Source of the DNA: Acidobacteriota bacterium
GTDB lineage: Bacteria > Acidobacteriota > Thermoanaerobaculia > Multivoradales > UBA5704
Direction: 5' to 3'
NCBI GenBank assembly: GCA_003223675.1
Contig: QHVW01000330.1
Location: forward strand, 1-6,704
DNA: 6,704 nucleotides
Below the pieces are notes generated by a model. It was not told the origin of the DNA and did no database searches. It saw nothing but the letters and a program-made list of their open reading frames with translations. The stretch's first letter is position 1. The number at the start of each line of letters is the position of its first letter. This document shows, piece after piece, positions 1 to 5,158 of the stretch. Position numbers and translations under genes: made by a program.

Positions 1-71
1 ATGCGGAGGCCCTCGCGAGCGATGCGGTCGTCTTCGACGATCACCACGCGGATGCGGTCTGGCTCGTTCAT
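1..71 (-). CDS. Response regulator receiver domain, N-terminal fragment (cut by window edge)
   Basis: Only the first 23 codons are inside the window. They read MNEPDRIRVVIVEDDRIARE and continue GLR. The hydrophobic strand VVIV followed by the acidic cluster EDD (residues 13-15) is the standard start of a CheY-like receiver domain, where these acids bind the Mg2+ needed for phosphotransfer. The phospho-accepting Asp and the output domain lie outside. The gene follows a HisKA_3-type kinase on the same strand, and such kinases usually pair with NarL/FixJ (LuxR-type helix-turn-helix) regulators, so that class is the best guess; it is inferred from the partner. The start is the ATG whose complement is at 69-71, preceded by only a weak GGA Shine-Dalgarno-like stretch. 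The 239-nt gap to the kinase stop is unusually long for such a pair and holds a palindromic repeat. Confidence 0.85.
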   Translation of the reverse strand, partial: MNEPDRIRVVIVEDDRIAREGLR

Positions 72-148
72 GGGTCTAGTTTCCGTCGCGGCCCGGGGGC
101 GGGTCAAACATGATCATGCGCCCAATCCACAGGATCACACATCTTTGC

Positions 149-287
149 CCGCCCTGGAGGGGCGGATATTCACCAGCCTGGGGTTTCAACCCCAGGTGGG
201 GGTGGCGGCCGCGGTAAACCCAAACCCGCCGCCCATCCGCCTGGGGTTGAAACCCCAGGCTATTCAATACCCGCCCTTCCAGGGCGG
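149..287. repeat. 139-bp palindromic element: two 48-nt inverted arms, each with two hairpins
   Basis: The left arm (149-196) and right arm (240-287) are inverted copies of each other around a 43-nt unique core (197-239). Each arm holds two self-complementary modules. The outer modules are CCGCCCTGGAGGGGCGG at 149-165 and its near-complement CCGCCCTTCCAGGGCGG at 271-287; they differ at one base and each has a CCGCCC/GGGCGG stem. The inner module CCTGGGGTTTCAACCCCAGG at 177-196 is a 9-bp stem with a 2-nt loop, and its exact reverse complement is at 240-259. The 11-nt links between modules (166-176 and 260-270) are only partly conserved. One arm therefore folds as two hairpins, and the whole unit could also fold arm to arm. 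It starts 23 nt after the kinase stop and ends 77 nt before the regulator start. Similar palindromic dispersed repeats are remembered from Acidobacteriota-type genomes. No transposase is encoded, so it could be a non-autonomous, MITE/REP-like element. No T-run follows, so a simple terminator is unlikely. Confidence 0.85.
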
Positions 288-310
288 TTTCCCCCACCCA
301 CAAAGCAGAG

Positions 311-3295
311 TCACAACCGCAGGCTCACCCGCACCCGCGTGCCCTGGCCCGGCGCCGAATCCACCGCGAGGGTCCCGCCCAGGCGCGCCGCGCGCTCCCG
401 CAGATTGCGCAGGCCGTTGCCGGAGTGCCCGTTGCCGGAGACATCGGAGGCACCGTCGAACCCGACGCCGTCGTCCCGCACCTCGGCCACCAGATCGCGG
501 CCCGTGGTCGCCACTTCGATCCAGACCTTTTGCGCGTTGGCGTGCTTGCCCGCGTTGTGGACGGCCTCTTTGAGCACCAGGTACAGCTCGCGTTTCATCT
601 CGGGACGGAGCGGGATCTCGGCGGCCCGGGGCGGGCCGGCGCATTGGACGCTGACGCCGCGCGCCTCCAGCAGGTCCCCCGCGAAACGGCGGATGCGGGC
701 CAGCAGGCTTTCGAGATCGCCGCGGCGGGTGTCGATCGCCCAGACGATGTCGCCGGTGGCTTCGATCAGCTCGCGTGCGGTCTCGCCGATCTGATCGAGG
801 ATGGTGGCCTCCGGCGCCTGCGGATCGGCCACGCGGCGCCGGCCCAATTCGGAAAGGATGGAGATGCGCGACAGGCTGGAGCTGAGGTCGTCGTGCAGGT
901 CGGCGGCGATGCGGGTGCGCACGCGCTCGAGCTCCAGCAGGCGCGACACCTGGGCCCGGTGCAGCGTCCAGCCCACGACGGCGGCCGCCGCGGCCACGAG
1001 GAGGATGAACCACCAGCGCTGCCAGTACGGCGGCAGCAGGGTGAACGACAGCGACGCGGGCACGGGGCTCACCACGTTGTCGGGCGTCACCGCGCGGAAC
1101 AGAAAGCGATATCTGCCCGGCGACAGATTGCCCAGCAGCACCGAGCGCTCCGCGCGCGGCTCGCTCCATCCTGCGGCGGCGCCCTCCTGCTCGTACTGGT
1201 AGCGCAGGCCGGTGCCGTACGCGAAGCTGATGCCCGTGAAGCGGACCTCCACCTGGTTGCGCTCGGGCGGCAGCTCGAGCCCCGCGAGGTCGCGCAGGCC
1301 GAGCGGCGGCAGCGGCAGGGGAGTCTCCGGCAGATAGCGCGACGGCCCCGACGGCGTGCCGAGCCAGAGGCTGCCGTCGTGGGCGCGGAAGGCCACGTTG
1401 ACGATCCGCGACGGCAGCCCATCGGCCGCGGTCAGGGTGCGGACGCGGCCCGTCTGAGGATCGAGCTGATCGATTCCCCGGCCGTGGCCGAGATAGATGA
1501 ATCCCCGGCGATCTTCCGTCATGCACAGGACACGGTCGCTCGCCAGCCCCTGCGCGCTGGTGTAGGCGACCGATCGCGGCTGGGGAGCGTCGAGGTCCTC
1601 CAGGCGGATGGCGCCGCCGTTGGCGGAGGCGACCCAGAGGCGCCGGTGGGCGTCGACGAGGAGATCGTTGATCGGTCCGCTGCCGATTGGAAAGAGATCG
1701 ACGGTCTCGCCGCCGAGGGCGCGCCGCGGCCCAGGCGCTCGACCGCGGCCACGGGAGTGAAGCGTCCCGTGGCGCGGTCCCAGCGCGAAAGAAAGGTTTT
1801 CGGTCCCAGCGAGGAGACCCAGAGCCGGCCGTGCGAATCCGCGAACAGGCGGGAGATCTCCCCCATCTCCGCCGGGGCTTTCCAGAGCTCCGGCCGGGCC
1901 CGCTTCAAGGCGGCGGGTTGATCGACTTTCGGCAAGCGCCAGAGCCCCGCCGCGCTGCCCAGCCAGATCTCGCCGCTCGCGTCCGGCGCCAGGACCTGGT
2001 GGCGGCCCCGGCTCAAGGGGCCGGAGCGCTCGATCTCGGCCGGCGTCACGTCCTGGAGCTGCTCGCCGTCGAAATGGAACAGCTTGGCGTGCGACCGGTC
2101 GCCGCCCCAGACGTAGAGGCTGCCCCGGCCGTCCTCGAAGATCTCGCCGACGTCCGGCCCTTCGGTCTCCCCCGCGGCGGCGTAGGTGAGGAAGCCGTCG
2201 CGCGCCAGGCGCATCAGGCCGTGGGAGCGCGTGCCTACCCAGAGGTCGCCGTCGCGGTCCTCGGCCAGCGCCACGAGCTCGTCCGCCAGCAGCCCGTTGC
2301 GGCGGGTGTAGGTGCGGAGCCTGGAGCCGTCGAGCACGCTGAGGCCGGCGGTGGTCGCCAGCCAGATCCTGCCGTCGCGGGTCTGCAACATCCCGCCCGG
2401 CCGCCGCACGCCGGCGAATCCTGAGCCCGCGTCGAACCGGCGCGGCGCCTCGAATTTCCCGGGCTCCAGCACGTAGAGCGCCTCGGCGGTGGCGATCCAC
2501 AGGCGGTGACCGGAATCGAGGAGCAGCGCCGTGATCCGCTCCATCCGTGGAGACGGCAGGACGGGCGGCGCGCTCCAACGGCCGTCGGCGAGGCGGTGCA
2601 GGAGCCCGCCCTGCGCTCCAATCCAGAGCCCGCCCGCGCCGTCGGGAGCCAGCGCCGTGATCCCCGCCACCCCAGACGGACCTGCCGTCGGCGAGCAGGG
2701 CCGAGATGCGTTCCGGGGACCGGGCCGGGGGGTCCGGTGCCGGCTTGAAGAGCCTGCCCGCCGGGGCCGGCTTGAGATCGAGGCGCGCCAGCCCGCCGGT
2801 CGTGCCCACCAGGAGGCCGCCGTCCGGCGTCTCCAGCAGCGCGGTGACGCGCGGGCTGGGCAGGCCCTGCAGCGGCTCGTAGCTGACGAACCGGGAGCCG
2901 TCGAAGCGGCTGAGCCCGGTGTTGGTGCCGATCCACAGGAAGCCGCGGGAATCCTGGAGGATGGTGTTGATCTCGTCGCCCGCCAGGCCGTCGTTGGCGG
3001 TGTAGACGCGGATGGGCAGGCGCTCCGCCCGCGCCGGGCCCAGGGCGAGCGCGCCCGCCAGCAGAGCCAGAATCCAGATCCGCCGCCCTAAAAGCCACCA
3101 CCGCCGTACCGCCACCGCGGACCAGACGGCCTCGACCAATCCGAAGGGCCAGGCCCCTTGCAGGAATCCATAGGCCGAGGCCAACAGGCAGCTCGCGGCG
3201 AATGCCAGGACGAACCACCGGCTGCGGTGCTCGAGAGCGTAGAAGACGAGCATCGCCGTCACGGCAAACAGCCCGAAGAGTGTCAACGCATCCAT
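311..3295 (-). CDS. Beta-propeller sensor histidine kinase (Reg_prop / Y_Y_Y / HisKA_3 / HATPase), with two compensating frameshifts
   Basis: This is a membrane sensor kinase: a periplasmic propeller senses a signal and a cytoplasmic kinase phosphorylates a response regulator. Numbering follows the open 994-codon frame. Residues 1-70 look like a small membrane protein. Residues ~72-90 look like a signal peptide (IWILALLAGALALGPARA). Propeller repeats start at about residue 109 (TILQDSRGFLWIGTNTGLSR). The Y_Y_Y domain is ~679-760, the transmembrane helix ~761-778, and the HisKA_3 motif DLHDD is 799-803 with phospho-His 801. The N box EAVHNAGKHAN is 910-920, G1 DDGVGFD 941-947, and G2 GNGLRNL ~959-965. 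About 13 propeller repeats are recognisable, but those between residues ~209 and ~525 are readable only in the neighbouring frame. The kinase core is intact. Start choice is uncertain: ATG 3295 gives the fused form, and GTG 3115 would give a protein beginning near the signal peptide; neither has a strong Shine-Dalgarno. The gene is either a full kinase with two base errors in the assembly or a damaged gene. Confidence 0.9.
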   Translation of the reverse strand: MDALTLFGLFAVTAMLVFYALEHRSRWFVLAFAASCLLASAYGFLQGAWPFGLVEAVWSAVAVRRWWLLGRRIWILALLAGALALGPARAERLPIRVYTANDGLAGDEINTILQDSRGFLWIGTNTGLSRFDGSRFVSYEPLQGLPSPRVTALLETPDGGLLVGTTGGLARLDLKPAPAGRLFKPAPDPPARSPERISALLADGRSVWGGGDHGAGSRRRGRALDWSAGRAPAPPRRRPLERAARPAVSTDGADHGAAPRFRSPPVDRHRRGALRAGAREIRGAAPVRRGLRIRRRAAAGRDVADPRRQDLAGDHRRPQRARRLQAPHLHPPQRAAGGRARGAGRGPRRRPLGRHALPRPDAPGARRLPHLRRRGGDRRAGRRRDLRGRPGQPLRLGRRPVARQAVPFRRRAAPGRDAGRDRALRPLEPGPPPGPGAGRERRDLAGQRGGALALAESRSTRRLEAGPAGALESPGGDGGDLPPVRGFARPALGLLAGTENLSFALGPRHGTLHSRGRGRAPGPRRALGGETVDLFPIGSGPINDLLVDAHRRLWVASANGGAIRLEDLDAPQPRSVAYTSAQGLASDRVLCMTEDRRGFIYLGHGRGIDQLDPQTGRVRTLTAADGLPSRIVNVAFRAHDGSLWLGTPSGPSRYLPETPLPLPPLGLRDLAGLELPPERNQVEVRFTGISFAYGTGLRYQYEQEGAAAGWSEPRAERSVLLGNLSPGRYRFLFRAVTPDNVVSPVPASLSFTLLPPYWQRWWFILLVAAAAAVVGWTLHRAQVSRLLELERVRTRIAADLHDDLSSSLSRISILSELGRRRVADPQAPEATILDQIGETARELIEATGDIVWAIDTRRGDLESLLARIRRFAGDLLEARGVSVQCAGPPRAAEIPLRPEMKRELYLVLKEAVHNAGKHANAQKVWIEVATTGRDLVAEVRDDGVGFDGASDVSGNGHSGNGLRNLRERAARLGGTLAVDSAPGQGTRVRVSLRL
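1710..1735 (-). other. Frameshift site 2 in the sensor kinase (restores the original frame)
   Basis: Coming from 2670 in the shifted frame, the protein reads RFTPVAAVERLGRG and then degenerates into a Ser/Pro/Arg-rich run. The original frame becomes sensible from about GGETVDLFPIGSG, followed by a good blade (INDLLVDAHRRLWVASANGG). The change corresponds to one missing base, or two extra, in the GC-alternating stretch around 1716-1728. It is equal and opposite to site 1, so the transmembrane and kinase parts end up in frame with the N-terminus. Confidence 0.7.
1720..2670 (-). other. Out-of-frame propeller segment of the sensor kinase (true coding frame differs by one)
   Basis: Read in the frame whose codons begin at 2670, this stretch gives clear propeller blades, each with a D-x-x-G-x-[LI]-W-[IVL] core: PDGAGGLWIG, DSGHRLWIAT, RDGRIWLATT, DRDGDLWVGT, DGRGSLYVWG, DASGEIWLGS and DSHGRLWVSS. 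In the frame that joins the two ends of the kinase gene, the same bases give an Arg/Pro/Ala-rich sequence with no blade motif. The reading ends at about VERLGRG, after which the original frame resumes with GGETVDLFPIG. This segment supplies seven of the ~13 blades, so a protein made from the uncorrected frame would have no working propeller. Base composition is like the surrounding gene, so this is not an insertion of foreign sequence. Confidence 0.85.
2665..2690 (-). other. Frameshift site 1 in the sensor kinase (+1 base or equivalent deletion)
   Basis: The kinase reads correctly through ISALLADGRSVW, ending with TGG at 2674-2672. It then makes sense only one base further on, as VAGITALAPDG starting with GTG at 2670-2668. 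The shift falls at a run of four C on the plus strand (2670-2673; GGGG in the gene). Removing one base there gives SVWVAGITALAPDG. The exact place can only be narrowed to this range because GC-rich sequence stays open in both frames. A one-base homopolymer error is the simplest cause. A deletion of length 3n+2 is possible too, because the spacing between flanking blades is shorter than usual here. Confidence 0.75.
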
Positions 3296-3356
3296 GATCC
3301 CGGAGCTCTATTGCGGGCGATGCTCTGAGGACGCTGCCTCCTCACAATTTTCAGCC

Positions 3357-3365
3357 AGTCTAGCA
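3357..3365 (-). promoter_or_regulatory. Candidate extended -10 for the sensor kinase gene
   Basis: On the minus strand the sequence reads TGCTAGACT, an extended -10 pattern (TGn followed by TAGACT, four of six matches to TATAAT), 61 nt upstream of the ATG at 3295. No clear -35 is present at the expected distance. A short inverted repeat, TGAGGA/TCCTCA with a 7-nt spacer (3326-3344), lies between this site and the start codon and could be a leader hairpin or operator half-sites. Both are weak pattern matches. Confidence 0.25.
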
Positions 3366-3494
3366 GAGCCCGGCGACCGCGAGCTCGAAGAGACGCATGT
3401 TCATGCTCTGCCGGGCCCCGCGGGAGCCCTGTAGCCTGATTGCAGATGGGGCCCCGCTCGCCGGCGATCTCGTCGCGGCGCGGTCCGATCCGAA

Positions 3495-3499
3495 AGGAG
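3495..3499 (+). promoter_or_regulatory. Ribosome binding site AGGAG for the beta-barrel gene
   Basis: AGGAG lies 6 nt before the ATG at 3506. It is the strongest Shine-Dalgarno match in the 3296-3505 spacer and decides this start over the upstream in-frame extension. Further up, a TAGCCT hexamer at 3432-3437 could be a -10, but no matching -35 was found. Confidence 0.75.
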
Positions 3500-3505
3500 A
3501 CCACC

Positions 3506-4255
3506 ATGAAACGATTCATCCAAAGCCTGTTGCCGGCCCTGGCGATGCTCGCGATCGCGACGGCGGCCGTGGCGCAGGATACGCAGGATCCGGAGCAGCC
3601 CATCATCCCCCAGGACCCCTCCCGTTTCATCGAGGGCCGCCTGTGGTTCGGCACGTCGGTTCCCGACGCCCGCAGCAACTTCTGGGACGACAACTTCCAG
3701 AATTACGAGGCCAGCCGCAGCCAGCTCACCGGCTTCGCCTTCGGCGGCGATTCCATCCGCCACTTCGACCGCCACAACGCCCTCATGATCTCGGCCGGCT
3801 TCTTTTGGAGCTCGGCCAACGAGCCGGCCCGCTATGTGCTCGACGAAAACGGCAACCCCCTCGAGCACCACCTGGATCTCGACACCTTCTTCCTGGCCGC
3901 CGCCTACCTGTTCTACCCGGCCGGCACCGAGCACCGGTTGATCCCCTACCTGGGCGCCGGCGCCGGCTTCTACATGGGGGAGCTGCGCGCCTACCGCAGC
4001 TCGTTCGTCACGGACGACTGTGACGAGGACGGCAACTGCACGACCGGATTCATCGACAAACAGGATTCCTTCTTCCTCACCGTCGGCTACTTCGCCGTCG
4101 CCGGGCTGGAGATGCCGGTGAGCTCGCACGCCGCGCTCCTGGTGGATGGACGCTACACCGTGGCGCACGCCCATCTCGGGAGCGATTTTGGGGACAGCCG
4201 GAATCTCGACCTTTCCGGCGGGCAGTACGTCGCGGGGGTGGCGATTCACTTCTGA
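3506..4255 (+). CDS. Outer-membrane beta-barrel protein (porin-like / OMP_b-brl type)
   Basis: The 249-residue product has a clear signal peptide (MKRFIQSLLPALAMLAIATA, then AVA before Gln24) with a likely signal peptidase I cut after residue 23. The mature part alternates short amphipathic strands with polar loops, for example RLWFGT (45-50), FFLAAAYLFY (128-137), PYLGAGAGFYMGEL (147-160), LLVDGRYTVAHAHLG (211-225) and YVAGVAIHF (241-249). The protein ends in Phe, the usual C-terminal signal for the Bam insertion machinery. These traits suit a small 8-10-stranded barrel, but no particular family could be fixed. A loop at ~171-178 (DDCDEDGNC) holds two cysteines among acidic residues and might form a disulfide or bind a cation. 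The ATG at 3506 is chosen because AAAGGAGA (3493-3500) gives a strong ribosome binding site 6 nt upstream and the signal peptide starts there. The same frame is open upstream to 3440 but has no such signals. It is divergent from the kinase gene. Confidence 0.85.
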   Translation: MKRFIQSLLPALAMLAIATAAVAQDTQDPEQPIIPQDPSRFIEGRLWFGTSVPDARSNFWDDNFQNYEASRSQLTGFAFGGDSIRHFDRHNALMISAGFFWSSANEPARYVLDENGNPLEHHLDLDTFFLAAAYLFYPAGTEHRLIPYLGAGAGFYMGELRAYRSSFVTDDCDEDGNCTTGFIDKQDSFFLTVGYFAVAGLEMPVSSHAALLVDGRYTVAHAHLGSDFGDSRNLDLSGGQYVAGVAIHF

Positions 4256-4295
4256 AGGACGACAGGACACGGTGATCCATCATCAACCTGTTCCC

Positions 4296-4301
4296 AGGAG
4301 G
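4296..4301 (+). promoter_or_regulatory. Ribosome binding site AGGAGG for the cysteine-rich protein
   Basis: A perfect AGGAGG lies 8 nt before the ATG at 4310. It fixes the start of an otherwise unrecognised gene and shows that this frame is translated. Confidence 0.8.
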
Positions 4302-4309
4302 ATCGAGAG

Positions 4310-5089
4310 ATGACCAGACTCTTGACAGGAAAGCTCGCCGGGGTGGTGTTGGGCCTGATTGGATTGTGGTGTCTCCCCCGGCCGGCGGCAGCCGACGCTT
4401 GTAGCGCTTCCTGCGACGACACCCAATGTACCGGCGACTGCTTGATCTCCCCACCCGGCTCGCCACAACTGAGGGGGACTTGTGGGGGCATCGAGTCCGG
4501 CCTGGGCCGGAATTGCCAGATGAACGACCCGGCCCTGTGGAGAGGTGGTGGCATCGCAGGATGCCGGAATCCGCTGTCGGCAGAGGGTTGGGCCATCGTG
4601 CGATTTCATGCCGAGCACCCACAACGCCGCCCACGTGCGATCAAAATCGTCCGTGCATCTTCAGCCGCGTTCGCCGAATTCTTGAAGTCTCACATGACAA
4701 CCGTGATGGCCGCTGGAAGCTTTACGCCCACGTCTGAGGTCCTCGTGGCGGCTCCGCCGGGGCCCTGCGAGGACCTGTGGTCCTTTCTGCCCTTCCCTGC
4801 TCCCGCCTTCGGGGAAGCCGGGTCCGGCGAGCCTGGGGTGGTCTATTTCCGGGCCGTGACCGACGGCGCGAAACACATCTCCTCTTTCGAGGTGCTCTAC
4901 TCCGAAACGAGCGAAGCGGAGACTCAGCGGCTGCTCGCGTATGGCAAGGCCTATCTGTCGGTCTGGTCACCGCGCGATCCGACGATGCCGGTAGAGGCGT
5001 ATGGGGCTTTGATGGAGTCCGATGGCTCCGTGGGGTACATGATCGAGGCCGGGAGCTTCCCCGGGGCGAGCCTCCGGACGCGCCCCTGA
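4310..5089 (+). CDS. Hypothetical secreted cysteine-rich protein
   Basis: The 259-residue product is not recognised. It begins with a basic stretch and a hydrophobic core (KLAGVVLGLIGLWCLPRP) followed by AAADA, a good signal peptide with cleavage near residues 27-30. Cys21 lies inside the leader but does not fit a lipobox. The mature N-terminus is rich in cysteine: Cys31, 35, 40, 44, 58, 69 and 85, plus Cys153. The first four are spaced C-x3-C-x4-C-x3-C, which suggests disulfides in the periplasm or outside the cell. The C-terminal half (~170-250) has no cysteine and looks like an alternating strand/helix domain (GVVYFRAVTDG, SSFEVLYSETSEAETQRLLAYGKAYLSV). The start ATG at 4310 is well supported by AGGAGG at 4296-4301, 8 nt upstream. 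It lies 54 nt after the barrel gene on the same strand, so the two may share a transcript. No catalytic motif is visible. Confidence 0.8.
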   Translation: MTRLLTGKLAGVVLGLIGLWCLPRPAAADACSASCDDTQCTGDCLISPPGSPQLRGTCGGIESGLGRNCQMNDPALWRGGGIAGCRNPLSAEGWAIVRFHAEHPQRRPRAIKIVRASSAAFAEFLKSHMTTVMAAGSFTPTSEVLVAAPPGPCEDLWSFLPFPAPAFGEAGSGEPGVVYFRAVTDGAKHISSFEVLYSETSEAETQRLLAYGKAYLSVWSPRDPTMPVEAYGALMESDGSVGYMIEAGSFPGASLRTRP

Positions 5090-5097
5090 ACCGGCCA

Positions 5098-5121
5098 CCC
5101 GGTCTCCCGGGACTCACCGGG
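5098..5121 (+). promoter_or_regulatory. Inverted repeat CCCGGT...ACCGGG directly before a -10-like box
   Basis: CCCGGT (5098-5103) and ACCGGG (5116-5121) are perfect 6-bp inverted repeats around a 12-nt loop that has its own CCCGGG palindrome. The repeat begins 9 nt after the stop of the cysteine-rich gene and ends one base before TATGAT. It may be an operator for the downstream gene or a weak transcript end for the upstream one; no T-run follows. Confidence 0.35.
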
Positions 5122-5122
5122 G

Positions 5123-5128
5123 TATGAT
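5123..5128 (+). promoter_or_regulatory. Candidate -10 box TATGAT for the TPR gene
   Basis: TATGAT matches the sigma-70 consensus at five of six bases and lies in the only AT-rich patch of this spacer, 30 nt before the ATG at 5159. The position where a -35 is expected (about 5100-5105) has no TTGACA-like sequence and falls in an inverted repeat, which would suit a regulated promoter. A separate start would make the TPR gene at least partly independent of the gene upstream. Confidence 0.45.
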
Positions 5129-5158
5129 ATCCGTATCTGAACAGGGAGACCCGAAGCC

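Noticed and set aside
149..287. Possible CRISPR repeat pair
   Set aside because: Only two copies of the 20-nt unit exist, they are part of larger inverted arms, and there is no regular spacer series or cas gene.
76..303. Minus-strand 75-codon open frame covering the palindromic element
   Set aside because: Its sequence (with LGFQPQA and GLKPQAGEYPPLQGG) is just the translation of the inverted arms. Such frames arise wherever this type of repeat occurs, and there is no Shine-Dalgarno or domain.
264..1526. Minus-strand 420-codon open frame overlapping the kinase C-terminus in another frame
   Set aside because: It is Arg/Pro/Gly/Ala-rich without motifs, while the kinase frame over the same bases has the complete H, N, G1 and G2 boxes.
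425..1921. Plus-strand 498-codon open frame opposite the kinase
   Set aside because: It is antisense to a well-supported histidine kinase; its composition (Ala/Arg/Gly/Asp-rich) is what GC-rich codons give when read backwards, and no domain is seen.
1710..2690. Programmed ribosomal frameshifting in the kinase
   Set aside because: Two separate shifts of opposite sign would be needed, and no slippery heptamer with a downstream structure is evident at either place; sequence error or mutation is simpler.
3448..3457. GGGGCCCC palindrome upstream of the barrel gene as an operator
   Set aside because: It is a short GC-only palindrome expected by chance in sequence of this composition, and no second half-site or repeat supports it.
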